From: UBA3946 sp002385755 | Lineage (GTDB): Bacteria; Bacillota_I; Bacilli_A; ML615J-28; CAG-698 | Reading direction: 5' to 3' | Assembly (NCBI GenBank): GCA_050953085.1 | Contig: JBMNLX010000003.1 | Coordinates: forward strand, 246,883 to 310,882 | DNA: 64,000 bases | Shown here: one piece after another, positions 45,160-53,276 of the stretch | How the letters are laid out: every line of letters starts with the position of its first letter | Position numbering within the stretch: the first letter of the stretch is position 1 | Notes under the pieces: generated by a model | Database searches by the model: none | Told to the model about the DNA's origin: nothing | Seen by the model: only the letters and a program-made list of their open reading frames with translations | Program-made: the position numbers and the translations under genes

Positions 45160-46098
45160 TTAGCGTAAATCATCCAAACCGTTTTGTTCTTTAAGCATTT
45201 GAATGACCTCTTCTCTACGGGGAAAACTCTCAAGCGCGAAATATTTCTCCACGCTCAGCCCTGAAGCAATAACCGCAAACCTGGCGGAATCAATAAACGA
45301 CTCCCCGGATCCTATGCGCACGGCCAAGGCCCCGTTAAAAACATCCCCGGCTCCCGTTGTGTTAAGGGCTTTGACCTTGAGCGCTGGTATTAGCCTCACG
45401 ACACCCTCATTAAACATCGCGCAGCCTTTCTCGCCTAAAGTAATAATCATTCTTTTTAAGTGTTCTTGATATTTCCCAATGATTTTCTTGTTGTCGAGGA
45501 CGGCTTCATCCGGGGAAAGCCCAAATATCGCGCGCGCCTCAAATTCGTTCGGGGTTATAATAGTATTTTCGTTAATCAGTTGAAAATCAAAATCCCATGG
45601 AGGAGCGGGATTAAGAATTGTCGTGACGCCGTGGCGATTGGCGATTTCCAGCGCCTTTTTGTTGGCTTCAAGCGGCACTTCCATCTGCAATAACAAAACA
45701 TCGGCAGCCTTAATTAATTCTTCATGTCTTTCGATGTCTTCGGCGGTAAGGAATCGCGATGCCCCGCGATAAACCGTCACTTGGTTCTCCCCTTTATCGT
45801 CGGTCAAAATAACGGCAAACGCGGTATTTATACCGTCTTTTTTAATTAAACACGAATTGACTCCTTCCTTTATAAGACGTTCTTCACATAACCGGCCGTA
45901 CTCGTCATTTCCGACCGAGGATATGAAACAGACGTCCCCGCCCAAACGCTTGGCGGCTACAGCCTGGTTAAATCCTTTGCCTCCCGGTTCAAAGAAGACG
46001 TCCCCCGCCACAAGCGTTTCGCCGCTTTGGTGAAAATGATTCACATCCATGAATATCGAATATCCGCTTAATCCAACAACAACGATTTTGGGTTCCAT
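45160..46098 (-). CDS. rbsK: Ribokinase (PfkB family)
   Basis: A 312-aa sugar kinase that phosphorylates ribose to ribose-5-phosphate. PfkB signature 1 is 'FFEPGGKGFNQAVAAKRLGG' and signature 2 is 'KALNTTGAGDVFNGALAV' with the catalytic Asp. 'ILNPAPP' and 'ITPNEFEA' are typical of ribokinases. ATG 46098 has AGAGGCGGAG upstream; the longer reading has no SD. No ribose transporter is adjacent, so another ketose/ribose-like substrate is possible. Confidence 0.88.
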   Translation of the reverse strand: MEPKIVVVGLSGYSIFMDVNHFHQSGETLVAGDVFFEPGGKGFNQAVAAKRLGGDVCFISSVGNDEYGRLCEERLIKEGVNSCLIKKDGINTAFAVILTDDKGENQVTVYRGASRFLTAEDIERHEELIKAADVLLLQMEVPLEANKKALEIANRHGVTTILNPAPPWDFDFQLINENTIITPNEFEARAIFGLSPDEAVLDNKKIIGKYQEHLKRMIITLGEKGCAMFNEGVVRLIPALKVKALNTTGAGDVFNGALAVRIGSGESFIDSARFAVIASGLSVEKYFALESFPRREEVIQMLKEQNGLDDLR

Positions 46099-46262
46099 GA
46101 TGCTCCGCCTCTCTTCAGAAAAATAAATACATGCGTATATATTATAACAAATAACCGGCGGAAAAAGAAAATCTTTTAATATCAAGAAGTGAAGTTTATA
46201 ATAAAATATAAAAGGGCCACCGATAGCGGCCGCCAAAATAAACTAGGTCGATAAAAACCTTA

Positions 46263-46700
46263 TTATATCTCTCCGTGTTCGTTCAACCAATTACACATCC
46301 TTTGCATAATCGTTCCCCAAGTTATAAAAATGGTATTTGCCCGCGGATACCAACGAGATAATCATGGCATATCCGGGGACATTTTGGGGCGATATACTTC
46401 AAGCATACCTTTCATTTTATATTTTCTTTTTATACTTTTATAATTTTCTCCGTATTTGCTTATAGCGTAAACTTCCGTTTTCCTCCAGGCTTCTTCGTGA
46501 ATGTCGTCGGGAATAATTGTTCCTTATAAAATTAGTCTGCCTCCGTTTTTCCTCCAATCAACATGGGTTATAATTGATGCGTATTCATCTTAATTTAAAA
46601 AATCTTATTTCGGTTCTAATTTTGTGAATTCATCACTGATTATCTCATCAAACAAATCATAAAAGCGATTATAAAATAATTGTAATGTTACATCTATAAA
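46263..46700 (-). pseudogene. Decayed gene of unknown family
   Basis: One minus-strand frame keeps protein-like sequence interrupted by several stops: 'LQLFYNRFYDLFDEIISDEF', stop, stop, 'DEYASIITHVDWRKNGG', stop, 'GTIIPDDIHEEAWRKTEVYA', then 'EVYRPKMSPDMP', stop, 'LSRWYPRANTIFITWGTIMQ'. Base composition partly resembles the host. I do not recognise the family. It lies at the right edge of the second island, against the ribokinase region. Confidence 0.5.
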
Positions 46701-46716
46701 CTAAATATTTAATGGT

Positions 46717-48207
46717 TTACAATATATCATAACCATCACTTAAACGCTTTATTGTATCTCTTATATTGTCCATTAAATTATTTCGATGTATATAAAAACT
46801 ATTAAGCGTTGGAGAAGTATTATTAGTTTTTATATTTAGATTTATAAGGAAATAATCAAACCACTTGGTTTTATCATCTCTATTATAAATAAACTCTTCA
46901 ATCAATGGATGATTATATAAAACCACATTTTCAAGGTTATATAAGGAAACGAATTTTATATGTGAACAAATATAATCAAATTCATATTCATTTAGATTTC
47001 TATATATTCTTAAATAGTTATACACATCACTTCTATCACAAAAACAATCTTGATAAAAAACTACAAGCCCGAATATATTATCTATAGCAATTTGGTGATG
47101 AAAAGGATTAAAAAGTCCTTTTGTAAAATTTGTTATATTATCATAAATTTGAAGAATTGCTTCACCTACTCTTTTAATAAAAACTTCATCATTGCCTTCA
47201 ATGTGCCTTTGTTTTGCAGAGGGAGTAAGTAATTTAGTCTCGATAAAAATTCCACCTTTATCAGTTTCAATAATTAAATCTTGTGCTTCATGGTTGTCTT
47301 TACCATAACATAGCTTTCTAATTATCATATTCTTTTTATATAAATCTGATTCAAAAAAAATTTTATAAACATAATCTTCAGCGACTTTACCCATTTGTGT
47401 TCTTAAGTTTTTATTACAATATGTAAATTTTTGCAATGTCCCAAACAAAAATGAATTTAAAATTAAATGAGGTAAAACTATTTCATTTTTTTTATTTATT
47501 GTGACAATTGGGTAAATGCTTATGTATTTGAAACCATAATAAAACTCATATTTATTTTCTTTAAATTCTTGTATCTGTCTAGCTTGAATATCATCAAATG
47601 ATATTGTTATACTATCGAAATATTCCTTATATTTTTGCATCATTGATTCTGCAAGTGGTCGGAATTCTTCACTAGCACATAAAATTTGTAAATCAATTAC
47701 TTTTTTTTCTATTTCATCATAGTAAAACTTAAATTGATCTTTAAAAAAGTTTTTAATATTTATTTTTTTTTCATTACATATATAATTGAAAAAATAATTA
47801 TTTCTATATGACAGTATATACCATGCTTCTTGGATATTTTTTTGATTGTTTATCATAAGTATAAAAGCTCTTTTTATTCTTAGATTTACATTAGGTTCTA
47901 ATAAACTTACATCATAATCTTTTATATCTTTAATTATACTTTTTAATAATTTAAAACCTTTAAGGCTTTGTAAAGATGTCTTATAATAATTAACTTGTGT
48001 ATCTTTAATACATATAAAAAAAGTGGCTAAAACCTCTAATTCCCAGGGTTGAAGTCGATTGTATTTTGGTTTCATTATTAGGCTATGTATATTATGACCT
48101 ATGTAATTTACAACTATATGAAATGATTCGTTTAAAATAAAGTTTAATAGGTCATAAATAGATAATCTATTTATTTTTTTCATTAACATTACATAGTAAT
48201 ATTCCAT
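46717..48207 (-). CDS. Large AT-rich protein with PD-(D/E)XK-like nuclease motif
   Basis: A 496-aa cytoplasmic protein. The N-terminal about 260 residues are helical and unrecognised. The core 'RTQMGKVAEDYVYKIFFE' followed by 'EAQDLIIETDKGGIFIETKLL' reads as helix, Asp, then E-x-K, the PD-(D/E)XK pattern. This suggests a nucleic-acid-cleaving enzyme, perhaps in phage defence; not proven. ATG 48207 is chosen because GAGTGG lies 5 nt upstream, right after the stop of the 31-aa ORF. Strongly AT-rich codons mark it as acquired. Confidence 0.55.
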   Translation of the reverse strand: MEYYYVMLMKKINRLSIYDLLNFILNESFHIVVNYIGHNIHSLIMKPKYNRLQPWELEVLATFFICIKDTQVNYYKTSLQSLKGFKLLKSIIKDIKDYDVSLLEPNVNLRIKRAFILMINNQKNIQEAWYILSYRNNYFFNYICNEKKINIKNFFKDQFKFYYDEIEKKVIDLQILCASEEFRPLAESMMQKYKEYFDSITISFDDIQARQIQEFKENKYEFYYGFKYISIYPIVTINKKNEIVLPHLILNSFLFGTLQKFTYCNKNLRTQMGKVAEDYVYKIFFESDLYKKNMIIRKLCYGKDNHEAQDLIIETDKGGIFIETKLLTPSAKQRHIEGNDEVFIKRVGEAILQIYDNITNFTKGLFNPFHHQIAIDNIFGLVVFYQDCFCDRSDVYNYLRIYRNLNEYEFDYICSHIKFVSLYNLENVVLYNHPLIEEFIYNRDDKTKWFDYFLINLNIKTNNTSPTLNSFYIHRNNLMDNIRDTIKRLSDGYDIL

Positions 48208-48220
48208 ATAATATCCACTC

Positions 48221-48316
48221 TTATAATTTGTCAACATAATCATTCTCAAACTTTATTTCTAATGGATTAATACTTAATCTATCAGCTATTCTTTGGCATA
48301 ATGGTTTTAAATCCAT
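48221..48316 (-). CDS. Small ORF (31 aa) translationally ahead of the PD-(D/E)XK-like gene
   Basis: ATG 48316 is preceded by GAGGGG; the peptide is 'MDLKPLCQRIADRLSINPLE' continued by 11 residues. Its stop lies 13 bp before the next ATG and just before that gene's SD, so it may couple translation or be a small partner (antitoxin-like or leader). Could also be the remnant of a longer gene. Confidence 0.4.
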   Translation of the reverse strand: MDLKPLCQRIADRLSINPLEIKFENDYVDKL

Positions 48317-48429
48317 TTGTATCTAACCCCTCAAGAATTACCAATAATTATCATTCTTAATTAAATTATATCATACTTGTTATATATAAAAAAAGATAAA
48401 AAAAAGAAGCCCTTTTATAGGCATTAAAA

Positions 48430-48730
48430 ATCTCAATTTCGCTTCTGAATTTAAAGGTTATGGTTTTGTCTCTATTAACAATATCAGCATCCACAAAGTT
48501 AGACCATTCAGGCATGTAGTCATATGATTTTTTCTTTTAGATATGCTTTCATTTTTATTTCTTGTGCTTGTTTATAAACTCTTTTTCTAAATTCTTATCT
48601 AAGGAATTTTTATCAGTTTCGTGTTACTTCGCTATCAACATTGATACCACCAATCCAATCACGAAGGACAAAATCTGCATACCCTTGGTGATTATTAAAT
48701 AAACCATAAGCATCTTGATAAAATTACATA
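48430..48730 (-). pseudogene. Decayed ORF fragments of unknown family
   Basis: The minus strand holds coding-like pieces broken by stops and indels: 'AYGLFNNHQGYADFVLRDWI' with 'GGINVDSEVTRN', then 'SLDKNLEKEFINKHKK', then 'DYMPEWSNFVDADIVNRDKT'. They probably belong to one decayed mobile-element protein. No family assigned. Confidence 0.4.
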
Positions 48731-48800
48731 ATCAAAAAATACTATTAGATCTTTATAATTTGTGCATAAAGGATATATTTCCCATCTAAATATAAAAAAA

Positions 48801-48960
48801 GGTTCAATACTATTGTATCAAACCAATGCTTTCAATATGTGTTGGACTGACCTTTTTGATACAATTCGTACCCTTCTCAAAAAGTTCGTACTTCTACGTT
48901 ATTTTTTCGTACCCCTATTTGAAAAGTTCGTACCCCTACTCTGATTTTTCGTACCCTTTG
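48801..48960. repeat. Intergenic module 3: terminator core plus five TTCGTAC repeats
   Basis: Core hairpin GGTTCAATAC/GTATCAAACC (48801-48810 and 48815-48824) with a minus-strand T-run. To its right TTCGTAC recurs at 48865, 48885, 48906, 48927 and 48948, a 20-21-bp period. It lies downstream of the minus-strand gene ending at 49031. Confidence 0.65.
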
Positions 48961-49060
48961 TTAATTTGTTTTTTTATATTTTTGAATTTGCGGCCATCAA
49001 AATTAAAATCTCCTAGTTTAACGAACTTTGTTAATTTGTTTTTTTATATTTTTGAATTTG
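48956..49060. repeat. 35-bp direct repeat at the 3' end of the PD-(D/E)XK gene
   Basis: 48956-48990 and 49026-49060 are identical over 35 bp and are separated by 35 bp. The right copy contains the stop and last codons of the gene at 49031. Confidence 0.8.
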
Positions 49061-50275
49061 TTTTATTAGGTAATTCATCACAATTTCACTATAGTCAACA
49101 GGTACATTTTTCGTGTGTTTATATAATGCATTACAAAAATCAGTATAATATGAATTACTAATGCTTTTACTAATAAAAAAATTATAGATATCTTTATACC
49201 TTATTACTTTATAATTCCTACTTCCACTATAGGAAGACAAATCCAATTTATTATAATTTGGAACAAAAATAAAGCAAGAAACTTTTTGATGTTTCTCTTT
49301 TTTGTTTTTTTCTTTTGAATAATTAATTGCAAAAGTATAGTATTTAGATAATTGTGATTGGACAAGTCCACCTTCACTAAAATCATGGCGATCAGACACT
49401 CCATTAATTCCTGATTTAATCTTGTTTTCAATGACAATAACATTGTTTTCATCTTCAATCCACAAGTCTATATTATGAAACTCTCTTTTTACTTGATAAC
49501 TATCGCTTACATCTATATTTAAAACCTCTTTAGTAAAAGAGCAAAGTAAATCGCTATAATTACTAAAAAAGTAATAAAACATATTTGAAAAAGATAATTC
49601 ATCATCTTCTTTATTGATTAATGTCAAAAAATTAAAACGGTTATAATTGTGTTTTAAATTATCATTAATCTTAACTACTTTCTCAAACCATAATTCTTTA
49701 TTGTTAATCATTTCTAAAAGGGATTGAAAGGACTGAGGATTTTTTTCATCATCAACATACATATGTAATGATTGTTTGGCAAAACGTGTGTCAGCTAACT
49801 TATAGAATAAAACATTAATACTTATTTTCTTATCAAATACGGAATCAATGATGTATATTTGTGATTTGGGACGCAATAATTTGCTAGAAACAAAACTTAT
49901 GCTTGGCCATGTATCAGTATCTTTTATATACGGCACACCACCATAATTAATCGGTTGAACTCTCACATATTCTCTAAGTTGATCCATGCTAGATTTTATT
50001 CTTTCTTCTAATTTATCTCCTTTTGGATAAATTAATTGCCCATTTGATTCAATTAAACTAATACCTATAACTTCAAAACAACCTGCTTCAACTAATCTTG
50101 TATGAATAACGGATTGAACAGTATCATTATAATAACGATTAAACATACCAACTGGGTTTATAAAGCAATAGTTTTTTTCATCATCAGAGTGAAGTAAGTT
50201 TATTACTTCTCCACCACCAATTCCTCTTGTTAAGTATTCACCCGCATACATTCTATTAATAATAAATGATTTCAT
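49031..50275 (-). CDS. PD-(D/E)XK nuclease-superfamily protein
   Basis: A 414-aa protein. The C-terminal half carries 'NIDLWIEDENNVIVIENKIKSG': Asp, then E-N-K, the PD-(D/E)XK core of the PDDEXK_4 type often fused or linked to defence genes. 'GGLVQSQLSKYYTFAINY' is the conserved helix with Gln after the core. The N-terminal about 200 residues are unassigned. ATG 50275 is preferred over the TTG at 50278; AAAGGGG lies 8 nt upstream. Strongly AT-rich. Followed on the minus strand by module 3. Confidence 0.68.
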   Translation of the reverse strand: MKSFIINRMYAGEYLTRGIGGGEVINLLHSDDEKNYCFINPVGMFNRYYNDTVQSVIHTRLVEAGCFEVIGISLIESNGQLIYPKGDKLEERIKSSMDQLREYVRVQPINYGGVPYIKDTDTWPSISFVSSKLLRPKSQIYIIDSVFDKKISINVLFYKLADTRFAKQSLHMYVDDEKNPQSFQSLLEMINNKELWFEKVVKINDNLKHNYNRFNFLTLINKEDDELSFSNMFYYFFSNYSDLLCSFTKEVLNIDVSDSYQVKREFHNIDLWIEDENNVIVIENKIKSGINGVSDRHDFSEGGLVQSQLSKYYTFAINYSKEKNKKEKHQKVSCFIFVPNYNKLDLSSYSGSRNYKVIRYKDIYNFFISKSISNSYYTDFCNALYKHTKNVPVDYSEIVMNYLIKQIQKYKKTN

Positions 50276-50291
50276 CAATTCATCCCCTTTA

Positions 50292-50588
50292 TTAGAATAA
50301 TGAAAAAGATTCTAGTACAGCTTTTTTACCAATTCTTTTTATAGCTTCATCTTCATTTATTTCTTGAATTTCTCTACTAATAGAACTATTCCCAAATCTA
50401 TAAGGTGATCCTATTGGCTCTGACTCATCAAAACCATAAAGATAATCAGAAATGCATCTTGTGTAGTCACATTTTTCCCATTTACCATTTTCATTTGGTA
50501 TATAATGAAATGCTACAAAATCCGAAGAACAATATAAATCAAGACCATTGACTACATAATATTTGATATCGTATTGTTTTTCTATCAT
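50292..50588 (-). CDS. Small hypothetical protein
   Basis: A 98-aa acidic protein ('LDLYCSSDFVAFHYIPNENG', 'RFGNSSISREIQEINEDEA'). No known domain recognised. ATG 50588 is used; a GTG at 50600 overlapping the HD gene stop is an alternative. It lies 16 bp before the PD-(D/E)XK gene and 4 bp after the HD gene, so the three are likely cotranscribed. Confidence 0.5.
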   Translation of the reverse strand: MIEKQYDIKYYVVNGLDLYCSSDFVAFHYIPNENGKWEKCDYTRCISDYLYGFDESEPIGSPYRFGNSSISREIQEINEDEAIKRIGKKAVLESFSLF

Positions 50589-50592
50589 ACTA

Positions 50593-51021
50593 TCAATCAC
50601 TTTCTAAATATTCAAGCGCTTCTTGATACAGCTCGTATTTAGGTGGAAAGTGTCCATTTAATCTTTGAATATCACTATTATGCTTCAAATCGGCAATTTT
50701 AACTTTTCTAGCAATAGGATTATCTTTAATTTGCTTTATGTATTCCATATATGGAACACCTTTTTTATGTGTTAATAAATCTATTGCATAACAAATTTTC
50801 TCTCCCATCCCTTTTTTTATTAAGAAATCTAAATCAAATACATCTCCATGATCCCCAATTACATCGTGTAATAGTGCAACAATGATTGAGTTTTCATCAT
50901 CCATCTGATTTGCTAAAAAGAAAGGATGAAACACATAAGGATAACCTGCTTTATCATAATCATTTTTATGAGCATTGAAACATATAATACAAGCATTTCT
51001 TATTTTTGGGGAGTAAATCAT
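50593..51021 (-). CDS. HD-domain hydrolase, RelA/SpoT-hydrolase-like (small alarmone hydrolase-like)
   Basis: A 142-aa single-domain HD protein: 'YPYVFHPFFLANQMDDENSI' (first His), 'VALLHDVIGDHGDV' (HD pair) and 'VKIADLKHNSD' (last Asp), the pattern of the ppGpp hydrolase domain of SpoT and of MESH1/SAH enzymes. It lacks the synthetase and regulatory domains. It may degrade (p)ppGpp-like nucleotides or act in a defence/antitoxin role. ATG 51021 has AGAAAGGA 8 nt upstream. Confidence 0.72.
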   Translation of the reverse strand: MIYSPKIRNACIICFNAHKNDYDKAGYPYVFHPFFLANQMDDENSIIVALLHDVIGDHGDVFDLDFLIKKGMGEKICYAIDLLTHKKGVPYMEYIKQIKDNPIARKVKIADLKHNSDIQRLNGHFPPKYELYQEALEYLESD

Positions 51022-51107
51022 GTTCATAATCCTTTCTCTTTTTATATAGCAATGATATTTATTTTCTAAGAAAATGGTTCATTTATTTTTATTATGTTTT
51101 TAGACTA

Positions 51108-51330
51108 TTCTCAAAATGAAATTTTCTCTATCGCCGTTGCTTCTAACATTAACTATGCAGTCATCAAATGTAAGTTCTGTATCTTTACCAGAATCTCTAA
51201 AATAAAGTTTGAATGTGTATTTAATATCACTGCATCCAAATTAACCACACCTAACAGTTCAACTTGTGAAGTAATCAAAGTAAATTTTCCAATTCCTTTC
51301 ACTTCCGTAGAGCCTGGTACTCTCAAATAA
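51108..51330 (-). pseudogene. Decayed gene fragment of unknown family
   Basis: Minus-strand reading gives 'LRVPGSTEVKGIGKFTLI' and, after a frameshift, 'DIKYTFKLYFRDSGKDTELT' with 'FDDCIVNVRSNGDRENF'. Beta-rich, perhaps from a secreted or lipoprotein domain. Surrounding sequence to 51420 has no gene. Confidence 0.4.
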
Positions 51331-51425
51331 AAATACTTATTTTTATTATACCATAAGATTCGACACTAAACAATCGGTTTGATGATATTAAGTATTAGTT
51401 TTCTAACTAAAGAAATGATTGATCC

Positions 51426-51625
51426 TTTCGTATTATAGTTGACTTTCGTGTTTTTGTTGACCTATCGAATTTTAATTGATTTAAAAATAGAAAAAACCTA
51501 GTCAAAGTGCTCCTGATAACATTTAATAGGCTATAACATTACATGCAGATAGGAGATTTTACCCTATTTTCGCGACAAAAAAGGTATAAAATCATTGTTT
51601 CATACCTGTAGTGCTAATATGTGTC
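51426..51625. repeat. Intergenic module 4: repeat array plus tandem hairpins
   Basis: Repeats TTTCG(T) with G at about 51430, 51448 and 51467 (18-19-bp period), then hairpin ATAGG/CCTAT (51549-51553 and 51563-51567) and hairpin AGGTAT/ATACCT (51582-51587 and 51602-51607), the latter a minus-strand terminator with T-run. Downstream of the GNAT gene ending at 51671. Confidence 0.6.
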
Positions 51626-51640
51626 ATTACTACGAAATGT

Positions 51641-51670
51641 TTCATTAACTAATCGATAAATTGGAATTTG
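51641..51670. repeat. Inter-cassette repeat, copy C (divergent)
   Basis: TAACTAATCGATAAATTGG and AATTTGT directly 3' of the GNAT gene match the central and right parts of copies A and B. Confidence 0.5.
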
Positions 51671-52198
51671 TTAATCTAAATCAATCCAATATCTTTGATT
51701 GATTTCTCCATCCTCATCCACAAATTCATTTTCTAATATTCCACCATTATTTATGATGGATTTTGCTGAACCAATATTAGACTTATCGCAAACCATTAAT
51801 ACTCTATCAATTCCTAATTTCTTGCATTCGATTAATGCTAAACGAATCATTTCAGTAGCATATCCCTTTCTTCTTTCAGATGGTCTAATGCCATCTCCAA
51901 TATGTCCACCAAATTTTAATAGATAATCATTTAAGTAATGCCTAATATTTACAGCACCTAACAAAATGTCTCTTTCAACATCTAACAAAAAGAATACTGA
52001 ATCGGGCACTTTGCCATCTTTTGGTTCACGAATTTCTAAATTATCTAAATAATAATCAAAGTCGTGATAATCATTCTTAAAGATTGCCCAAGGAGAATGA
52101 TTCGTTTGATTTACCTCATAGTCTAACTTCCATTCATCAATCATTTCGGATAATTGAGTATAATATTCTTTTGACAATTTAATCAGTCTAACATTCAT
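51671..52198 (-). CDS. GNAT-family N-acetyltransferase
   Basis: A 175-aa acetyltransferase. Motif A is 'GDGIRPSERRKGYATEMIRL' (acetyl-CoA pyrophosphate loop) and 'DKSNIGSAKSIINNGGILEN' is motif B. The layout is that of putative YD- or YhhY-type small-molecule/antibiotic acetyltransferases. Substrate unknown. ATG 52198 has GTAGGTGAG 4 nt upstream; this SD is part of the shared inter-cassette repeat. Confidence 0.85.
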   Translation of the reverse strand: MNVRLIKLSKEYYTQLSEMIDEWKLDYEVNQTNHSPWAIFKNDYHDFDYYLDNLEIREPKDGKVPDSVFFLLDVERDILLGAVNIRHYLNDYLLKFGGHIGDGIRPSERRKGYATEMIRLALIECKKLGIDRVLMVCDKSNIGSAKSIINNGGILENEFVDEDGEINQRYWIDLD

Positions 52199-52206
52199 TT
52201 TTCTCA

Positions 52207-52252
52207 CCTACAAATTCTTATTTTCCTAACTGTTCGACCTATTGGAATTTGT
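52207..52252. repeat. Inter-cassette repeat, copy A
   Basis: 46 bp with terminal inverted repeats ACAAATTC (52210-52217) and GAATTTGT (52245-52252) and inner CTAACTGTTCGA. 39 of 46 bases match copy B at 52761-52806. It spans the stop of one gene to the SD of the next. Confidence 0.75.
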
Positions 52253-52257
52253 CAGTA

Positions 52258-52755
52258 TTACAACTGCTTAATCTCATTGGCAATCACAGCCACAGCTTTT
52301 CCTTTGGTATCAATTTTAATAGTACCCAATGCTTGATACATAGGTATTCTTGCTATGCTTATCTCAATTACATCTTCAGAACGAATACCTTTTTCTACAT
52401 CCGCGGACAATCTTTCACGCAGAGTATTCTCATCGGCTATCAGAGAGACGCATTTCACCTCACAGTTCTGTGTATCCAGCTTCTCAAGTATGGAATCGAT
52501 AATACTCTGCTCATGCATCACCCAACAAAAAATAATACTCTCGTATGCAGAACATTTCAGAAAATTATTGAGTAAGTAACAAATATTATTCGTAACCATT
52601 CCTTTTGTTTCATCGGTTACTTGGAACGGATTTGCATCCCAACACCAATCTCCGTCAAGAAATACACTATTCGGTAAATCCTGTTTGAGCTGTTGGCACA
52701 CAGTTGTTTTTCCAACTCCCATAGTGCCACCAATCATATATAAAGTCTTCATCAT
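52258..52755 (-). CDS. P-loop kinase-like protein
   Basis: A 165-aa nucleotide-kinase-fold protein with Walker A 'GGTMGVGKTTVCQQL', 'FLDGDWCWD' (DxD substrate-side motif) and a lid 'LRERLSADVEKGIR'. It resembles small-molecule kinases related to chloramphenicol phosphotransferase and gluconate kinase; substrate unknown. ATG 52755 follows AGGTGTGA, again inside the shared repeat. Confidence 0.75.
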   Translation of the reverse strand: MMKTLYMIGGTMGVGKTTVCQQLKQDLPNSVFLDGDWCWDANPFQVTDETKGMVTNNICYLLNNFLKCSAYESIIFCWVMHEQSIIDSILEKLDTQNCEVKCVSLIADENTLRERLSADVEKGIRSEDVIEISIARIPMYQALGTIKIDTKGKAVAVIANEIKQL

Positions 52756-52760
52756 TCACA

Positions 52761-52806
52761 CCTACAAATTCTTATTTATCTAACTGTTCGATATATTGGC
52801 ATTTAG
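52761..52806. repeat. Inter-cassette repeat, copy B
   Basis: Shares CCTACAAATTCTTATTT and CTAACTGTTCGA with copy A; the right end is less palindromic (GGCATTTAG). Lies between the kinase start and the AAC(6')-like stop. Confidence 0.75.
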
Positions 52807-52814
52807 AGAACTGT

Positions 52815-53249
52815 TTACAATCTTTTCTTGAAGCAAATGATACGATTTGCTTCATCAAATCCCATTGCCATATGGAATTTGAAACTATCCATATTGTCTA
52901 TCTCGCAATCACTGGCAAACTCACTGCATCCAATTTCTTTTGCCCATATTTCACAAGCTGAAAGGAGTTCTTTTGCATATCCGTTCTTTCGGTATTCTTC
53001 TTTTACGAAAATACCTTCCAAGTAACCCACAGGAGAACTTTCCGTGCCTTCAACATAGTCAGTTCTCAGACCACATTGCGCAAATCCTACGGGTAAATCA
53101 TTTATATACTTGATAAAGAATGCAGATTGCTTGTCATTAAGTGTTTCAACAAACTCTGCTTCTAATTCATCAACAGTATGACTATCCCACATTTGAACAG
53201 CCATTTCTGCCAAAACACGACTGTCTTTATTTCTTGCTATTCTAACCAT
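52815..53249 (-). CDS. AAC(6')-I-like aminoglycoside N-acetyltransferase
   Basis: A 144-aa GNAT protein. 'DYVEGTESSPVGYLEGIFV', 'RKNGYAKELLSACEIWAKE' (motif A), 'CSEFASDCEIDN' and 'FHMAMGFDEANRIICFKK' follow the order and spacing of chromosomal AAC(6')-I enzymes, which acetylate the 6'-amino group of kanamycin/tobramycin-type drugs. The assignment is by motif pattern; activity and spectrum are not known. The start has GAGGTG upstream. It sits as a single gene between repeats. Confidence 0.7.
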   Translation of the reverse strand: MVRIARNKDSRVLAEMAVQMWDSHTVDELEAEFVETLNDKQSAFFIKYINDLPVGFAQCGLRTDYVEGTESSPVGYLEGIFVKEEYRKNGYAKELLSACEIWAKEIGCSEFASDCEIDNMDSFKFHMAMGFDEANRIICFKKRL

Positions 53250-53276
53250 TGAAACACCTCGTCAAATTCTAATTTA

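Noticed and set aside
46263..46700. Alternative genetic code (TGA = Trp) as in some Mollicutes
   Set aside because: TGA acts as a natural stop in intact genes such as at 34003, 10377 and 50593, and TAA stops also interrupt this region.
51641..52806. Integron attC sites
   Set aside because: Terminal RYYYAAC/GTTRRRY core pairs in the right order are lacking and no intI-like integrase is in the window; the repeats are reported only as cassette-like.
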